A stretch of DNA of 64,000 bases from Rallus limicola (taxonomy: Eukaryota > Chordata > Aves > Gruiformes > Rallidae), in contig JAKCOZ010000001.1 in NCBI GenBank assembly GCA_022605955.1, positions 82,076,520 through 82,140,519 of the forward strand, in the 5' to 3' direction. Of this stretch, positions 1 through 12,600 are shown in pieces. The stretch's first letter is position 1; each line of letters begins with the position of its first letter. The notes under the pieces are model-generated. The model saw only the letters and a program-made list of their open reading frames with translations, did not search any database and was not told the origin of the DNA. The position numbers were made by a program, and so were the translations under genes.

Positions 1-2067
1 CTCTAACAGCACCACTTACTGCATCTTGACTTGGGCTTCCCTGAACAGATTTGTACTGAACAGGCTTTCTCCAAGCTGCCAACCTGAGGAAAACGTGCTG
101 CTCAGGCTAATTCCTGATTTATCTGAGGGACCGAGGGTCTCAGAGACAAGTTTACAACACAGCACCAGCATTAGATGTAGCACAACACTCAGGCTTTGTC
201 TAGCAGAGCAAAAGTAAGATGTAGGCATAATTATGAAATGTCATCAAAATTGGTGCCCTTACTCAAAACAATTACATTGTTTCAAGCAATATTTGTTCTC
301 AGTCTGACAGGCAACTGCCGAGTCAATGAGGTACACCCCTGGTCACTGGGGCTACGTCAATGTTTGCAAATAAAGGGGTACAATTTAAGTGGATCTGTAA
401 GGTGAAACAGTTTGTGCAGGGACCCGATTATCCAAACTTGTATTTTGAGCGGGTTTGTTTCAAACAGGGCTAGTTTGACCTCTCAGAAAAAATGCTCACT
501 GGTGAACAAGGAAAGCAGTCCTGATAACTGATAACGTGGATGCACACATTGGTTGGTTGCCATGACAGGACTCAGCTGTGCAACACTCATTAACCAGATC
601 AGAAGAAGGTTCAGCAAAGGACAGGCTTTCCACAGCAATGCAGCAGGATGTGGAAAGTCTCAGCTAGCATATTCCTGTTAGTACACAAAACTCTACCCAA
701 AATAAGCCTGTATAGTCTACTTACTTTGTATGAAACACTGCAGTCATTTCCAACAGATGTAAATGAGGGAAGGGAAAGGCAACTTCCCATTGAACAGCAC
801 CTGACCCTCACCACCAATATTGCCACTCCTCTATCTACCAGCCAGCCAGCTTGCTCCTCTTCTCCCAGTACCAGATCCAAAAGGCAACTTTTTATGCATT
901 GGAACTTGAGCCAATTAGAAAAACAAAACAACCCACCCAATGCCAAGTTTAATCCCACTCAGTCCCAGCTGGTTTCTCATGTTCTTCTGCATTCACCTAA
1001 GAGGTGCAACACTTAGGTATCTTCCTCTCTTCTTAGCAATATCAGGACTTCATGAGTGAGGAGAACCCAGTGACATTAATTCTGAATACTGAATTATCCT
1101 CTGGAACAAAAGTGCTACAGAGTGGGTCTAGTGAAAAGGGGATATTGGTTTGGACGATTTGCTGCAGTAGGAGAAGTGAATTCTGCAGAGAAGGAAGAAA
1201 TCCTCAGATATTAAGTGCTGTTTTCAGATCGGTGCACAGAGAATCTAAAAAAGGTACACGGGGATGGGTTGTTTGTTTCCTTTGAAGAATTACTTCCCTT
1301 AGAAGAATTACTTCTTGCCTTGAAGAGTTGTAGGAAAGAGCAGGTGGGAAAGAAAAGAGAAGAAAAGGTTTTACATGAGCTCACAAATAAGCACTCCAAT
1401 TTCTGAGAGCAACATATCTTCATTTTTGGAGGAATATCTGGATTTGACTTAAAAATTAGATAGACTGGGGGAAAAAATATCGTGTTATCTCAAAGATAAA
1501 GGAAGATACTTCAATATCACTATTATCTTTCTGTCACTGAACCCAATATCAAGCTTGAATAACATTGCAGGACTTTGTGTGTATGAGACAGTAGTAGTGA
1601 GGGAGAAATGAATGTGAACTTAAAAGTATGTTTCAAATTTTACTTTGAATCTTTTTAAAATAAAATGGCATGTATAAGACATAACTTATGCCTGGTTATA
1701 CTCTCCATCTAAGAAAAATAAAAGCACCTCCAAATTATATTTTTAACCAACTTTCCACAAGAAGATAGAATCAGAATCAGAAATAACCAGACCTTCCTGA
1801 AGTTTGCACCCAAATATGTACACATGCAAACAGACGGTGTTATGTTGGGTAGATCTTTTTCAAATCACTATAGGAGAGAGGGGTCCATCAGTGACATCTC
1901 TCAAGATGAATCTTTCCATCAAAACTGCAGTGCATTAGTAGAGGTATTGAGAAAATAAAAACTGCTGTAGGGGAAAGAGGACAGGAAAGGCGGCAGGACT
2001 TCCCAGACTGCATGTGAGCAGGCAGGGAGTGCAAAGGAGAAGGAAGAACCTCCTTCAAAGACAAGTA

Positions 2068-2872
2068 TGGGCAGGGAAAGCTGGGCAGGGAGAAACCTAA
2101 TGAAGTTCAATAAAAGTAAGTGTAAAGTCTTGCACCTGGGAAGGAACAACCATTCGTATCAGTACAGGCTGGGGGATGACCTGCTGGAGAAGAGCTCAGT
2201 GGAGAAGGACCTGGGTGGATGACAGGTTGGCCATGAGCCAGCAGTGTGCACTGGTGGCTAAGAGAGCCAATGGGATCCTTGGGTGCATCAGGAGGAGTGT
2301 GGCCAGCAGGTCAAAGGAGGTGATCCTCCCCCTCTACTCTGCTCTTGGTCAGGCCCCACCTAGAGTATTGTGTCCAGTTCTGGGCTCCCTGGTATAAAAA
2401 AGACAGGGACCTTCTGGAGAGAGTCCAGAGAAGGGCTATGAAGATGATTAAGGGCCTGGAACATCTCCCCTATGAGGAGAGGCTGAGTGAGCTGGGACTG
2501 TTCAGCTTTGAGAAGAGAAGACTAAGGGAGGACCTAATTAATGTTTATAAATATCTTAAGCATGGGATGCAGGGGGAATTGGCCAGCCCCTTTTCAGTGG
2601 TCTGTGGGGACAGGACAAGGGGCAATGGCTGCAAGTTGGAGCACAGGAAGTTCTGCACCAGCATGGGCAGGAACTTTTTCCCAGTGAGGGTGACAGAGCC
2701 CTGGGACAGGCTGCCCAGGGGGGTTGTGGAGTCTCCTTCTCTGGAGATATTCAAGACCCATCTGGACACCTCCCTGTGCAATATGAGCTAGGGAGCTGCT
2801 GTTGGACCAAATGATCTCTTGAGGTCCCTTCCAACCCCTACGATTCTATGGTTCTGTGATACTATGATACTG
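2068..2872 (+). mobile_element. CR1 LINE, 5'-truncated, with 3' end
   Basis: A plus-oriented CR1 non-LTR retrotransposon covering the C-terminal part of ORF2 (reverse transcriptase) and the 3' UTR. The translation shows typical CR1 blocks: [17 protein letters not shown] (about 2233-2283), [17 protein letters not shown] (from 2351), [19 protein letters not shown], and [20 protein letters not shown]. The first block is in a different frame from the rest, so there is a frameshift near 2345-2355 and the copy cannot make a working enzyme. The end carries the conserved GATCTCTTGAGGTCCCTTCC stretch and an ATTCTATG-type tail (2841-2870). It starts well inside ORF2, as most CR1 copies do. It sits in DPT intron 1 in the sense direction. 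Confidence 0.93.
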
Positions 2873-4407
2873 GATACAGGGATAGGAAATGGCAGGGAAA
2901 TGCTATGTCTCTGAGAGGAAGTGCAAAGGAAAAGGAGGAACTAAGTGCTCCTGTTACTGCACCTATGCAAAAGAGCTAGAAAATTTCCCAGAGGCACAAG
3001 GACTTGAGCACATGAAATACGTGTGGCTGGGAAGGGGGAGAGGCAGAAGAAGATGAAAAGACAAGGTTTGGTTCTACTTCACACAGCTTAATGCAGAAAA
3101 GTGCTCATGTTGCAACAGGTACAACCGTTCCTGATACTTCTGTGTTTCAACCTTTCTTCCACCAGGATGACACTGATCATCTGCAACTACCCAATATGTT
3201 TCCACAGTCTTAGCCATATGTTCCCATGGCCTATATGCTAAAAAACAGACCAACTTCCTATCAGAGTCCTGCTGAAATCCTCTGAGTGCAAGCCAAGCTG
3301 CCTTACTTGGTGTGATACCATAGCAACTCAGAGTCCCCATCACTGCTTAACTCAGAAGGTCCTCGGTAGAGTCTCACAAAGCACAGCGAGTATGTGTGGC
3401 CCCAGCAAAGTGGGAGACGCGGGGATGCAAACAAATGTAAATAATCTTGTCTGAACAGCAGAGCACGATGGAAGGGAAATACAGAAGAGACCCTTGCCTC
3501 AGGAAGAAGCTGAAAGTCAGGCAGTGGAATTTGTCCCTGTATGGGTCAAAATTGATCAGTTTTTCAGCTTTTGTATGCGAACACTTGAGCCTCACACTTT
3601 GCAAGTAACAAGACCTGTATGCACATGGGAATGACTTCCCAAACATCAAACTCTGCTAGACAATGCATTCTCCCTTCTGGGAACACTAGGCTTCCTCAAA
3701 TAAATTATGAAGTCACTGAATGAAACAAGACAAAATTTTGGTATTTGTCAGTCATAAAGTTAATTCTGAAAGTGTCTTTTGGATATCTCAATATATTTGG
3801 CTTTATGGTACAGCAAGGAAGGTCTGCTAAAGCTCTAGGCTGTCAGTTTTCCTTGATGAAGGACAAAGAAAGAAAAGGAAATGGAAAACACTAGATTCCT
3901 GTAATTTTCTCCCATAGGGAAACAATGAGGCTAGGAGGGTGCTTGAGAGAATGAGCACTCAACAACTGAGTTAATGAGCTGTCTGTTTTCAAGATCTCCG
4001 TCTTCACTCTCCAAGAAGCAAGCTATTCACACTTGAATTACTTTGGGTATCAGGTCCAGATGCTTGTAGGGTGTGCAGAAAGACAAGCCATATATCTGCA
4101 TGCTTAGACACCATGTCTATTCTACTTAAGGCAGTGATTTACATGTATGACAGAGGTCCCGAGTCCACAAAGACCATGAAGCAGCAGATTTTTCATTTGA
4201 AAAGCCAGTCATAACATTTATGTGAGTCTTACAATCTTATAGTCTTAGTTTTCCTCATGTGAATGCTACCAAATCATGATCTCATCACAAGCCTATAGCA
4301 GTTTGAATTAAGAGTGCCCACTCCTGGAGACAGGTAATGGAGAAATAAATAAAATAACATATTTCTGAGCTTGCCTTATAAAAGATTTTCTAAGGCTTCT
4401 TCTTCTC

Positions 4408-4425
4408 TTTTTTTTTTTTTTTTTT
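4408..4425. repeat. poly(T) run, T18
   Basis: Eighteen uninterrupted T after a CT-rich lead (TTCTTCTTCTC). It lies in intron 1 about 390 bp before the next exon and is too far away to be that exon's pyrimidine tract. It is a likely length-variable site. Confidence 0.9.
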
Positions 4426-4737
4426 GTAGAGAAGCAGTTGAAAAAATTACTCCAGTGAACCCTAAGTGCTCAAATACCAACAGACAATAGTATTAATGGA
4501 CTATGATTCATAAACAGTTGAAAATGTCAGCACCAGAACAACCTTCTTGCCCGATTAGCATACCCAAACGATTACCAGTTTAAATAGTTTTAAGTACAAC
4601 ATAAATGTTAAGACATTTGTTAGCTAACTACTGCTGCTTTCTTATACAAAATGGTTACTCAATACACACCGAGTGCATACACAGTGCTTCTCGATGCAAA
4701 GCCAAACCTCTAACCAGAAATTTTAATGCTGTTTTGA

Positions 4738-4938
<201 letters not shown>

Positions 4939-5042
4939 TGAGTTCAAGCAGAAGCCAAACCCGTTGGTCTCCTTTCCCCAGCTGTCGCTATAAAAGTCTT
5001 TGGCCACTTGGCCTACCAAAAGCCTTGTCTCAGGAAACATTG

Positions 5043-5145
5043 CAGAGTCACAAGGTTGGAAAAGACCTTTAAGACCATCAAGTCCAACCATGCCGGTCCT
5101 GCGCTAAACCATATCCCCAAGTGCCTGATCTACCCGTCTTTTAAA
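5043..5145 (-). mobile_element. CR1 LINE fragment (3' end)
   Basis: A short minus-oriented CR1 tail. Reading on the + strand it shows AGGTTGGAAAAGACCTTTAAGACCATCAAGTCCAACCA-type sequence, which is the reverse complement of the CR1 3' UTR, followed by CTAAACCATATCCCCAAGTGCC. The 8-mer tail is eroded. It begins about 105 bp downstream of the exon 2 donor. Confidence 0.8.
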
Positions 5146-7109
5146 CACAACATCAACTGTGTTTATGGGGCTAAGCAAGTTCTTTCCATTCTGGTAAGAG
5201 GATGCTTGAGGATCCATGGCTAAGGGAAGAGAGCCAGGGCAGAGTTACGCTGCACGGCACAATGCAGTAGCTTGCCCTAAATGAACAGGTGTGGGTACCA
5301 GCAGCATCCTTGCCCTGCTGCAAACAGACAGAAGTCTCCAAAGCAGGGCAACATTTCAAAGGTGGTGACATAAATCCCACTGTAAATCTTGCACATTTTC
5401 AGGAGTATCTCTGTGCTATGCAATTGTGCCACAATGACTTAAAGGAGGGAACTTCCCACCAGGTATCCAAGTAAAAATATCCTCTAGATAACAGCTTGGG
5501 GTTTTTGAACTTGTAGTGCATACAACTTGCTCCCTCTCTCAAGGCCGTTTAAAGACCAAAGTCAAAATGAGCTACATAGACCGAACAAACAACAAAGAAA
5601 GAGGCATCACCTCAACACAGTATCACAAGTGGTGCTGGCAATCTCACAGAGCCAATGGAAAAACGAGCCACACACCCCAAGCTTCCCTGTGTCCCCAGGT
5701 GAGCTTTCTCTAAATTGACAGGGCAGCGCAGTAGCAGACTGAGTAGAGACAGCCCAGGTTACTCCTGTCCATTCTGTATCACAGAAACCATGATTTTATG
5801 GTCCAGGGCTATTAATCCAGCTATTCTCACTGCTACAAAGAATAACCTAACAGTACTTTAAAAACAAGGGAAAAAACAGAAAAGGTCGGAGGTGGGAAGG
5901 GGGTGAGGGGAGAGGAATCTTGAAATCTTCCACTTGAATCTTTGTATCCAGAGCTCAGCTTTGAAGTAAACTGCCCATTGAATTGCACAGAAACTGTTTA
6001 CATTCCCTTTGGGCTTACTCGTCTGGCTGGCTACTGGCCAAAAACAACATCAGTGCTTTGCTTTGCATCCTTAAGTCTTCTTGCAGCCAGGAGGAAAAGC
6101 AGTGGGGTTTTATTCTTATTTTTAAATATTTTAAATGACTGGAACTCCGTAACAAAGTCTTTAAGCATTCTCCTGCCCGCTTTCCAGCTTACGCTGCCTA
6201 CAGGTGTTCTCTGCCCGAGGGTTTATTTACATACCTGCCCAGGCTCTTCCCTTCGAGGGAAATTCACTGGAACTTTTAAGCAGCTCTTCCAGTCTCTCTC
6301 ATTCCTCTAATATTACATGTATTTTCAGAGAGCCAACAGAAATCTTTCTCTGACCTCTTTTGTTGTTGACAGTTCTGCTTCCCTCAGACGTCGTCTTGAC
6401 AACTGGGAACAGCTTTGTCTCTGCCTTGCAAATCGGCATTCAGAGTAATGCAAATCCTAATGTAAATGTTTGGGGTTACTGATGCCTGGCGTTTCCATCC
6501 CAGCTGCACACAGGCTCCTTTACTGCCCCACTATTTTCACCAGTGACAAGAGTCCACTTTTGATGCTTGGAAAAGAACGCCTCATGCAGTTCAGCTGCTG
6601 TCTTTCCATGCAGAAAGACAGGCACCATATCAAAGGCAGGTGAAGCATTTCTCCCTTTAAGCATGGCAGTAATCCCATGAATTTACGTTCTTCTGGGAGA
6701 AGTAAGCTGTAAAACCTCTGCAAAGACCTCTTACCTAGCTAGTGAAAGCTTCTGGTGAACCCATAGTTTGTGACTATGGGTTCATTATATTATACCATGT
6801 TGTACTCTCTATTACCAGGCTCAGCCAATCCGACCGGAACACAGTTTGTTCTCTTCAAGCTACTTGCCTATCCTGATGCTTCATACCCACTCTCACCCTG
6901 GACAGTCTCTCACAGTTTCTTCTACTTGACAGCCTTGGTTTGACCTTAGTCTTTGAAGTAAGGTCCTTACAATGAATTTCCTCCAATTTCTTTCAGGCAC
7001 TTATTCTGCCTTTGGAGTTAGCAATGTAGATACAAGCTCTTTCTTCATAACAGTTATCCCACTTAGGACACTATGATCTGGATGGAGAGACAATTAGTTG
7101 GGTAAAAAA

Positions 7110-7556
7110 ACTGCTGGTTTAACAGGCTCAAAGAATAGTGGTTAAAGGGCAATGCTCTGCCCAGGTACCTGTTAGGAGCAGAGGACTCTAACGGTCTACC
7201 CTGGGACCCATCCTGCCTAACGGCTTTATCAATGACTTCAAAAAGGCAACAGAGCACCCTCTCACCAAGTTCACATATGACACCAAACTGGGGGAAGGTT
7301 TGCTTTATAACCTTCTAAACAGCAGTCCTGAAAGCTGTGGGCATTCAGAGAGTTACGAAGAAAACCTTTTCCACCATGAGGACAGTGAGGCAGGCAGGCA
7401 GGCTGCCTGGTGAGGCTGTGCCTCTGTGGAGGTTTTCAGGCTTGGCTGAATACAGCTCTGAGCAGTCTGGTCTGACTTCATGGCTGCCCCTACTTTGAGC
7501 AGGTGACTGTACCGGAGGTCTCTTGAGGTTCCTTTCCACCAAAATTATCCTGTGAT
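7110..7556 (+). mobile_element. CR1 LINE, old copy with internal loss
   Basis: A degenerate plus-oriented CR1. Bases about 7118-7310 match the reverse transcriptase region around GGTCTACCCTGGGACCCATCCTG ... TTTATCAATGACTTC ... ACATATGACACCAAACTGGG (the catalytic Tyr/Phe-x-Asp-Asp neighbourhood, with many changes). Bases about 7355-7556 match the 3' UTR (CTTTTCCACCATGAGGACAG ... GAGCAGTCTGGTCTGAC ... GAGGTTCCTTTCC). Between them several hundred bases of the full element are missing, so this is an internally deleted copy. No frame is open across it. Confidence 0.8.
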
Positions 7557-9657
7557 CTCAAATAGAAAGACTCTGCTGCAGGGCCCACAGCAGTCAGCTA
7601 AACTCTTCCTCCTCTCCAAAACAGTGGTCTCCTGCCTATTCTCTGCTGGCAACAGCTGTTTTTCTGCTTTGTTCCCTTTACCCTGCATAGACACTGTCTG
7701 GAAGAGTGAGGGTTGTTATGCTAAAATATAAACAACACGAACTGCAATGTGGTAGTGTGAAACCCTATGCTTTGGACCCACTTTTACTACTACAGATGTG
7801 ACTTGTCTGAATTGTTAAACTTGAGTGTGCAGCCACTAAAACCCCCATTCCCTAAACCCAGGAGATCTCACTCACAGCTTCACTTCCATTGGCATTTCCA
7901 AGTTACAGTCACAAAACCTTGTTTGCACATCACACTTTTGGTCTGTATCTTTCATTCTGTTTAAGATTTGATATTTGACAGACAGAACATGTTTCCCCAA
8001 GTGTCTGCAAAGCAGCTCTGGGCTACCATGGGTCAGACCTCAAAATGTATATGCATATAAGATACAATAAAAATGTGTGTGCATTTACAGCATCATTATT
8101 TATGAAAATTTCTGCTCTGACCTATAATGGTATTTATTCTGTTCCAGAAACTAGCTGTCAAGAAACTACCCATGAAAAAGGGACTATTAACATGCTGCTG
8201 ACTCCTATTTCTTGGTTGAAGCAGCTTAATTTCATGCTAGTTTCATTGCTACTAGTACATGACTATGTAGAAAAGTAATAACAGGAAAATATTAAATGAC
8301 TGTGGTGCCTCATGGATCTTGTGTGACACATAGGAAAACTCGTACTCAAAAGACAGTGCACATCACAGAATCTCTCAGCAGCCTTGAATTTTAATGTGTG
8401 ATGAATCCTTCATTATGAAACCAAATAACAGGCAGAAAGGCATTTTTAAGATATCTGACAATACTGAGGCGCAATAAAAATCTTTGTTTTAAATTAGCTC
8501 TCACCTTGTGCATTTGAACCCTTCCCTCTTCCAGTTGTATCCATACAGGGCTCTCTGGCAAATATAAAAGCAGTAAGACAGCTGATCCTGATGCATGGCT
8601 TCTCTTGGCTTCTCTTCTTCCAGACTACATTCCTCCTGAAGCGAGGTGGTCTTCCCTACAATGACTAAAGACAGGTTTTCCTCATGAATTAGAGCTGTAC
8701 AAATGGTTTGTTAGAATTTGACATGTTTTTTCCAGCTGGAACATTCCACTGGTTTTTGAGTCCTGCTAATGTTTATTGGAATACTAACTTATGACACCGT
8801 CATGTTGACTGAATCTCACACTTAAACACTTAACCTAAAAACATGGTTAGAGCCAAACATGTGCTTAAGGATTTTGCTTGGTAGCATCTATACCCTTACT
8901 CTTAGAGCCCAGCAGCTCTGTTTCACAGCTCATCTCCTCACTATTAATTCCAAGTTCACCTGCACAGCGAGCCCGTACTGCAAATAACTGCACTAACCTT
9001 TTCCAGTCTCATCGTTTTGCATCTGCTATTTAAATTTTCTTTTACAAGCACTTTGTTTCTTTCCCCACCAAGCCAAGTCTTGTCACGGCTTCTGCACATT
9101 TTTATCATACTAAAAATAATTAACATTCCTCACAGGAGGCAGAAAAGCTCCCGTTATATTACCTGGCTAGGGAATGCTGCCACAGTAAAATAGACTGTGT
9201 GCTGATTTGAACCATAAAGGAAGCAAATCCATCACAGATGCAGAGACAGTGTTATTAAGTGGTCCCATTAGAGCTCAGATTTTTCTCTTTGCCAGGAAAT
9301 TGAAAGCTTGACTCCATACTCTCAAAAGCAAACACATGTCACAGAGCAGCCCTGAGTCTGCACAGACTGTTTGTGACTGTTTCCCCTCTACAAACAACCA
9401 GCAGTGCAAGTGCCAGAAGGTCTGTCTGGAGATGTGGCTGCTCTCTGTCATGGTGACATTGTCCAGGCAATAATTACATTTTCCAAGAGCTATGTGGCTT
9501 AAAGAACTTTTCTTTTTTCTTGGCTCAGCCTGCCACCAAAGCCATACTGAAACTGATGAGATCCTATGCATGTTTCTCAGATAGAAATCCAGGAGGTGAA
9601 CCCAGAATAGGTGCAGTGGAAACATGCACTTCTGAGCAACTCAAACGCCCTCCCCTC

Positions 9658-9678
9658 TTTTTTTTTTTTTTTTTTTTT
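9658..9678. repeat. poly(T) run, T21
   Basis: Twenty-one uninterrupted T in DPT intron 2, flanked by CTCCCCTC and AAAGAG. No SINE body was recognised next to it in either direction, so it reads as a simple homopolymer. Confidence 0.9.
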
Positions 9679-12600
9679 AAAGAGTATTTAATGGGTTTTT
9701 TAACCTTACAGTTCAATCTCCAGGACCATCTTTCAGAGACATCCTATGAGAATCATGTTTGCTTAACACTGGAAATCTGGCTAATGTTATTTCAGACGTG
9801 TCTTTCTTGGGGAGCAGGCATAAAGTGCCCTGAGCTCTCCACTCCTGCTTGTATCTGTATCTCATATAGGCCTCCAAGAAGAACTGTGATCCCACTGTGT
9901 TGGCCTCATGGCTCCTCAGCCCCATGAGAGCTTGTGGTTTTCATTGCAAAAGTGGAAACACAAGGACAGTGACATGCCTAGGTTAATCTATCATCTTGAG
10001 CCTGAACTCAATCCAGAAATGTGCATGACATGGCCACATAAGAAAACTGCTCATCCTTAGAGTCGCTCCAGGACACCAGGTCTTGGTCCCTGGCAGACCA
10101 GCAATCTGGGATCAATACTGGAAGCCCTGGGGGGAATTTCTGTAGACAGTTTACTAAAACCTTCTTTGGCTTTTCAGCACAGCATGTTTTTTAAAAGGGG
10201 AGGCCCGCTGTCTTCCAGCTGGAGAAAGAATTGAAATTGGCTGAAGAGGCATATAGCTGCCATGCAGGCTCATGGCTTTTGAAGCAAAATTCTTCTTTGA
10301 GAGAGCCATATTCTTTGAATCACTTGTAAATAAAATCTGAGACACTAAAGCCATTCAGGATACTCCTCATCCTCAAAGGTCAGAATGTTCATGTCAAAGC
10401 TTTTGTTTCCCTCTTGAACTGCAACAGCTCCTTTCTTTTGGCTGCAGCCTTGCTAGAAGAAGAGTTCAGCAGTGAAGAGGAAAATGAGGGTTAAAGAGGA
10501 GCCATTTATCTTGTTAACACCGTAGTTGCTCAAGAAGTGAAAAGTATAAGGCATTCTGAAACGACAACGTGCTTAGGAGCAGGGAGTAAGTGTATTCAAC
10601 AGTTGGAGCAGGAAGCCGGGAACTCCACACCACTGACTGTCTTTCATATTTTACAAGACTCATTTCTTTTGTAGGTTGATACCTGAAGACAAGGTGTATC
10701 CACGTTTCCCATGTACTTCTCTAAGGGGCAGGCTGCACAGTATTAATCAGGCCTTCAGTACGACTCGGTCTTCTTATTGACAAAAAATAGACTCATGAAA
10801 ACTACTACTGAAGTCAGTTGTTACCAGAGTGTGAGAGATCACTGTAGATCAGCACAAAACATTCTTCTCACCACTAAATGAGTAACCGAGTTTTCTATTA
10901 ATCTCTAACTTAGATGGAAAATAAACAACATTACAGCTTTTAGACTAAAATAATAACAACAGTAATCCTGTTAAAGATTTAATGCCTTTTTTTTCAAATG
11001 TTTCTTGCCCTGAGCAGGATTTATAGGATTATATTAAAGTACATTAGAAAAATGTGAGGATGGGTGGGGCGATGCAAACCAGTCAGAAGATAAACCATCC
11101 CACCTCAACCTTATATCAGCTAAAAACTCCATTATGAAAATACTTTTTTTTCTGACAGGTTTTTCTGCTTTCCCACACATGTCAAAACACTTTTCTTCTT
11201 ACAAGCTTTTCTTTCCCAGTCTTTGATGTAGAAATTTTCTGCTCTCGCCTCTCTCAACAATGCCAGTAGTTCTCCAAGTCTCTTGTGTCCAAACATCACA
11301 CACTTGATACTAACCTGAAGTGGATTTTCAAAGCCAAATCAGAGTTCAAATTTTCTGCAAATAGAGCATATGAATTGAAAAGACTACTACTTACTATAGG
11401 TCTCACATTACTATTTTCTCCCCTATGAGTTCTTTCCCAAATTTAACACCTATGTGCATATCTGGGTTCAGTTAACAATGGCACTGAATGCACCCCGCTA
11501 GCCCCTACACAGGTCCTCTGCCACATCAGGGTTCATTTAACACCAGATTACTTGGTGTTCAGGTCCCACAGTCGGTATAACACAGCTGCCTTGCAAGCCT
11601 CTCCTCTAGGGCTGCCCCTTGGGTACCCTCTCAGGCACCACAAGCACCACAGCTTAATCCTAGAGGCTTTCCATGGCCCCAAACAGCAGCAGCAACACTG
11701 TCTCTACACTCAGCAGTTCCCAAGCTTCTCACTGCTCCCTTCATCCAGTTTTCTTTGCTAAGAGGTCAAGGCGAGAAGTGCTTACGAGGCCCTCCCCAGA
11801 TGGCTTTTGCCCTTGGGTTTGGATTCCTTGCAAGCCCAGACTCCCATGGGCAGGCAAACCCTGCAAAAAGTGTCTCTCAACTCCTTTTGTGACTCCTCTC
11901 AGATATAAACCATACCTTGCTACGTACAGTTCACAAATGCTACCACATTTTAAAGTAAATTATGTGTCTGTAGGGCCCTGGTAGGTGGTTCACAGTTGAA
12001 TATGCATTAGAGAGTAAAGCAGTATTTTCAGGTAAGCACTTGATAATAAGGTTACACACCAAGCTACAACAAAGGCTAAGGGAACTGCTGTCCTGTGTTG
12101 GGTAGACCACTTTGAGAAGACCCTAATGACTGAGTTAAATGACCTTTGTCCCCTTCCAGGACAAGAAAACATACTGAATATCCCTATGCATTAAACGCTA
12201 AAGCATCAGTTGGTGCAGATATGCTTTGTACGACTTACCCCCAGGACTCAAAAAACAGGGATAAAAGAGAAGGGCTGGGTCACACCACAGAGCACTGATA
12301 TATGGATAAGACACTGTGCTTCCTTCTAAAGGATACAGTGCAATCTAAATGACCTTGAGATGCATGGGCTTAAGGGAACAGTTTCAGAAATGAACACAGC
12401 AAACATCAAAGAGAACTGAATTAGACAGACCACACAGACCGAAGTGAGCTCGAACGCTGCTGTCAGAGCACTATTTATAATTTTTCTCTCCAGAACAAAG
12501 GAGTCAGTAGGCATCTGTCTATGTAACAAGACAAACTTCAGAGAGGCTCAAGTCCCCCTATCATTTACTTTTAGTAATTGCATATATTTGCTTTTTGAGC

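Noticed and set aside
2545..2781. Minus-strand open frame in the intron 1 CR1 (and a similar one at 58077-58262)
   Set aside because: Antisense reading of the CR1 3' part; the two proteins resemble each other only because the repeats do.
5880..5920. G-rich patch as a G-quadruplex
   Set aside because: Only three runs of three or more G; the fourth is two, so the usual pattern is not met.
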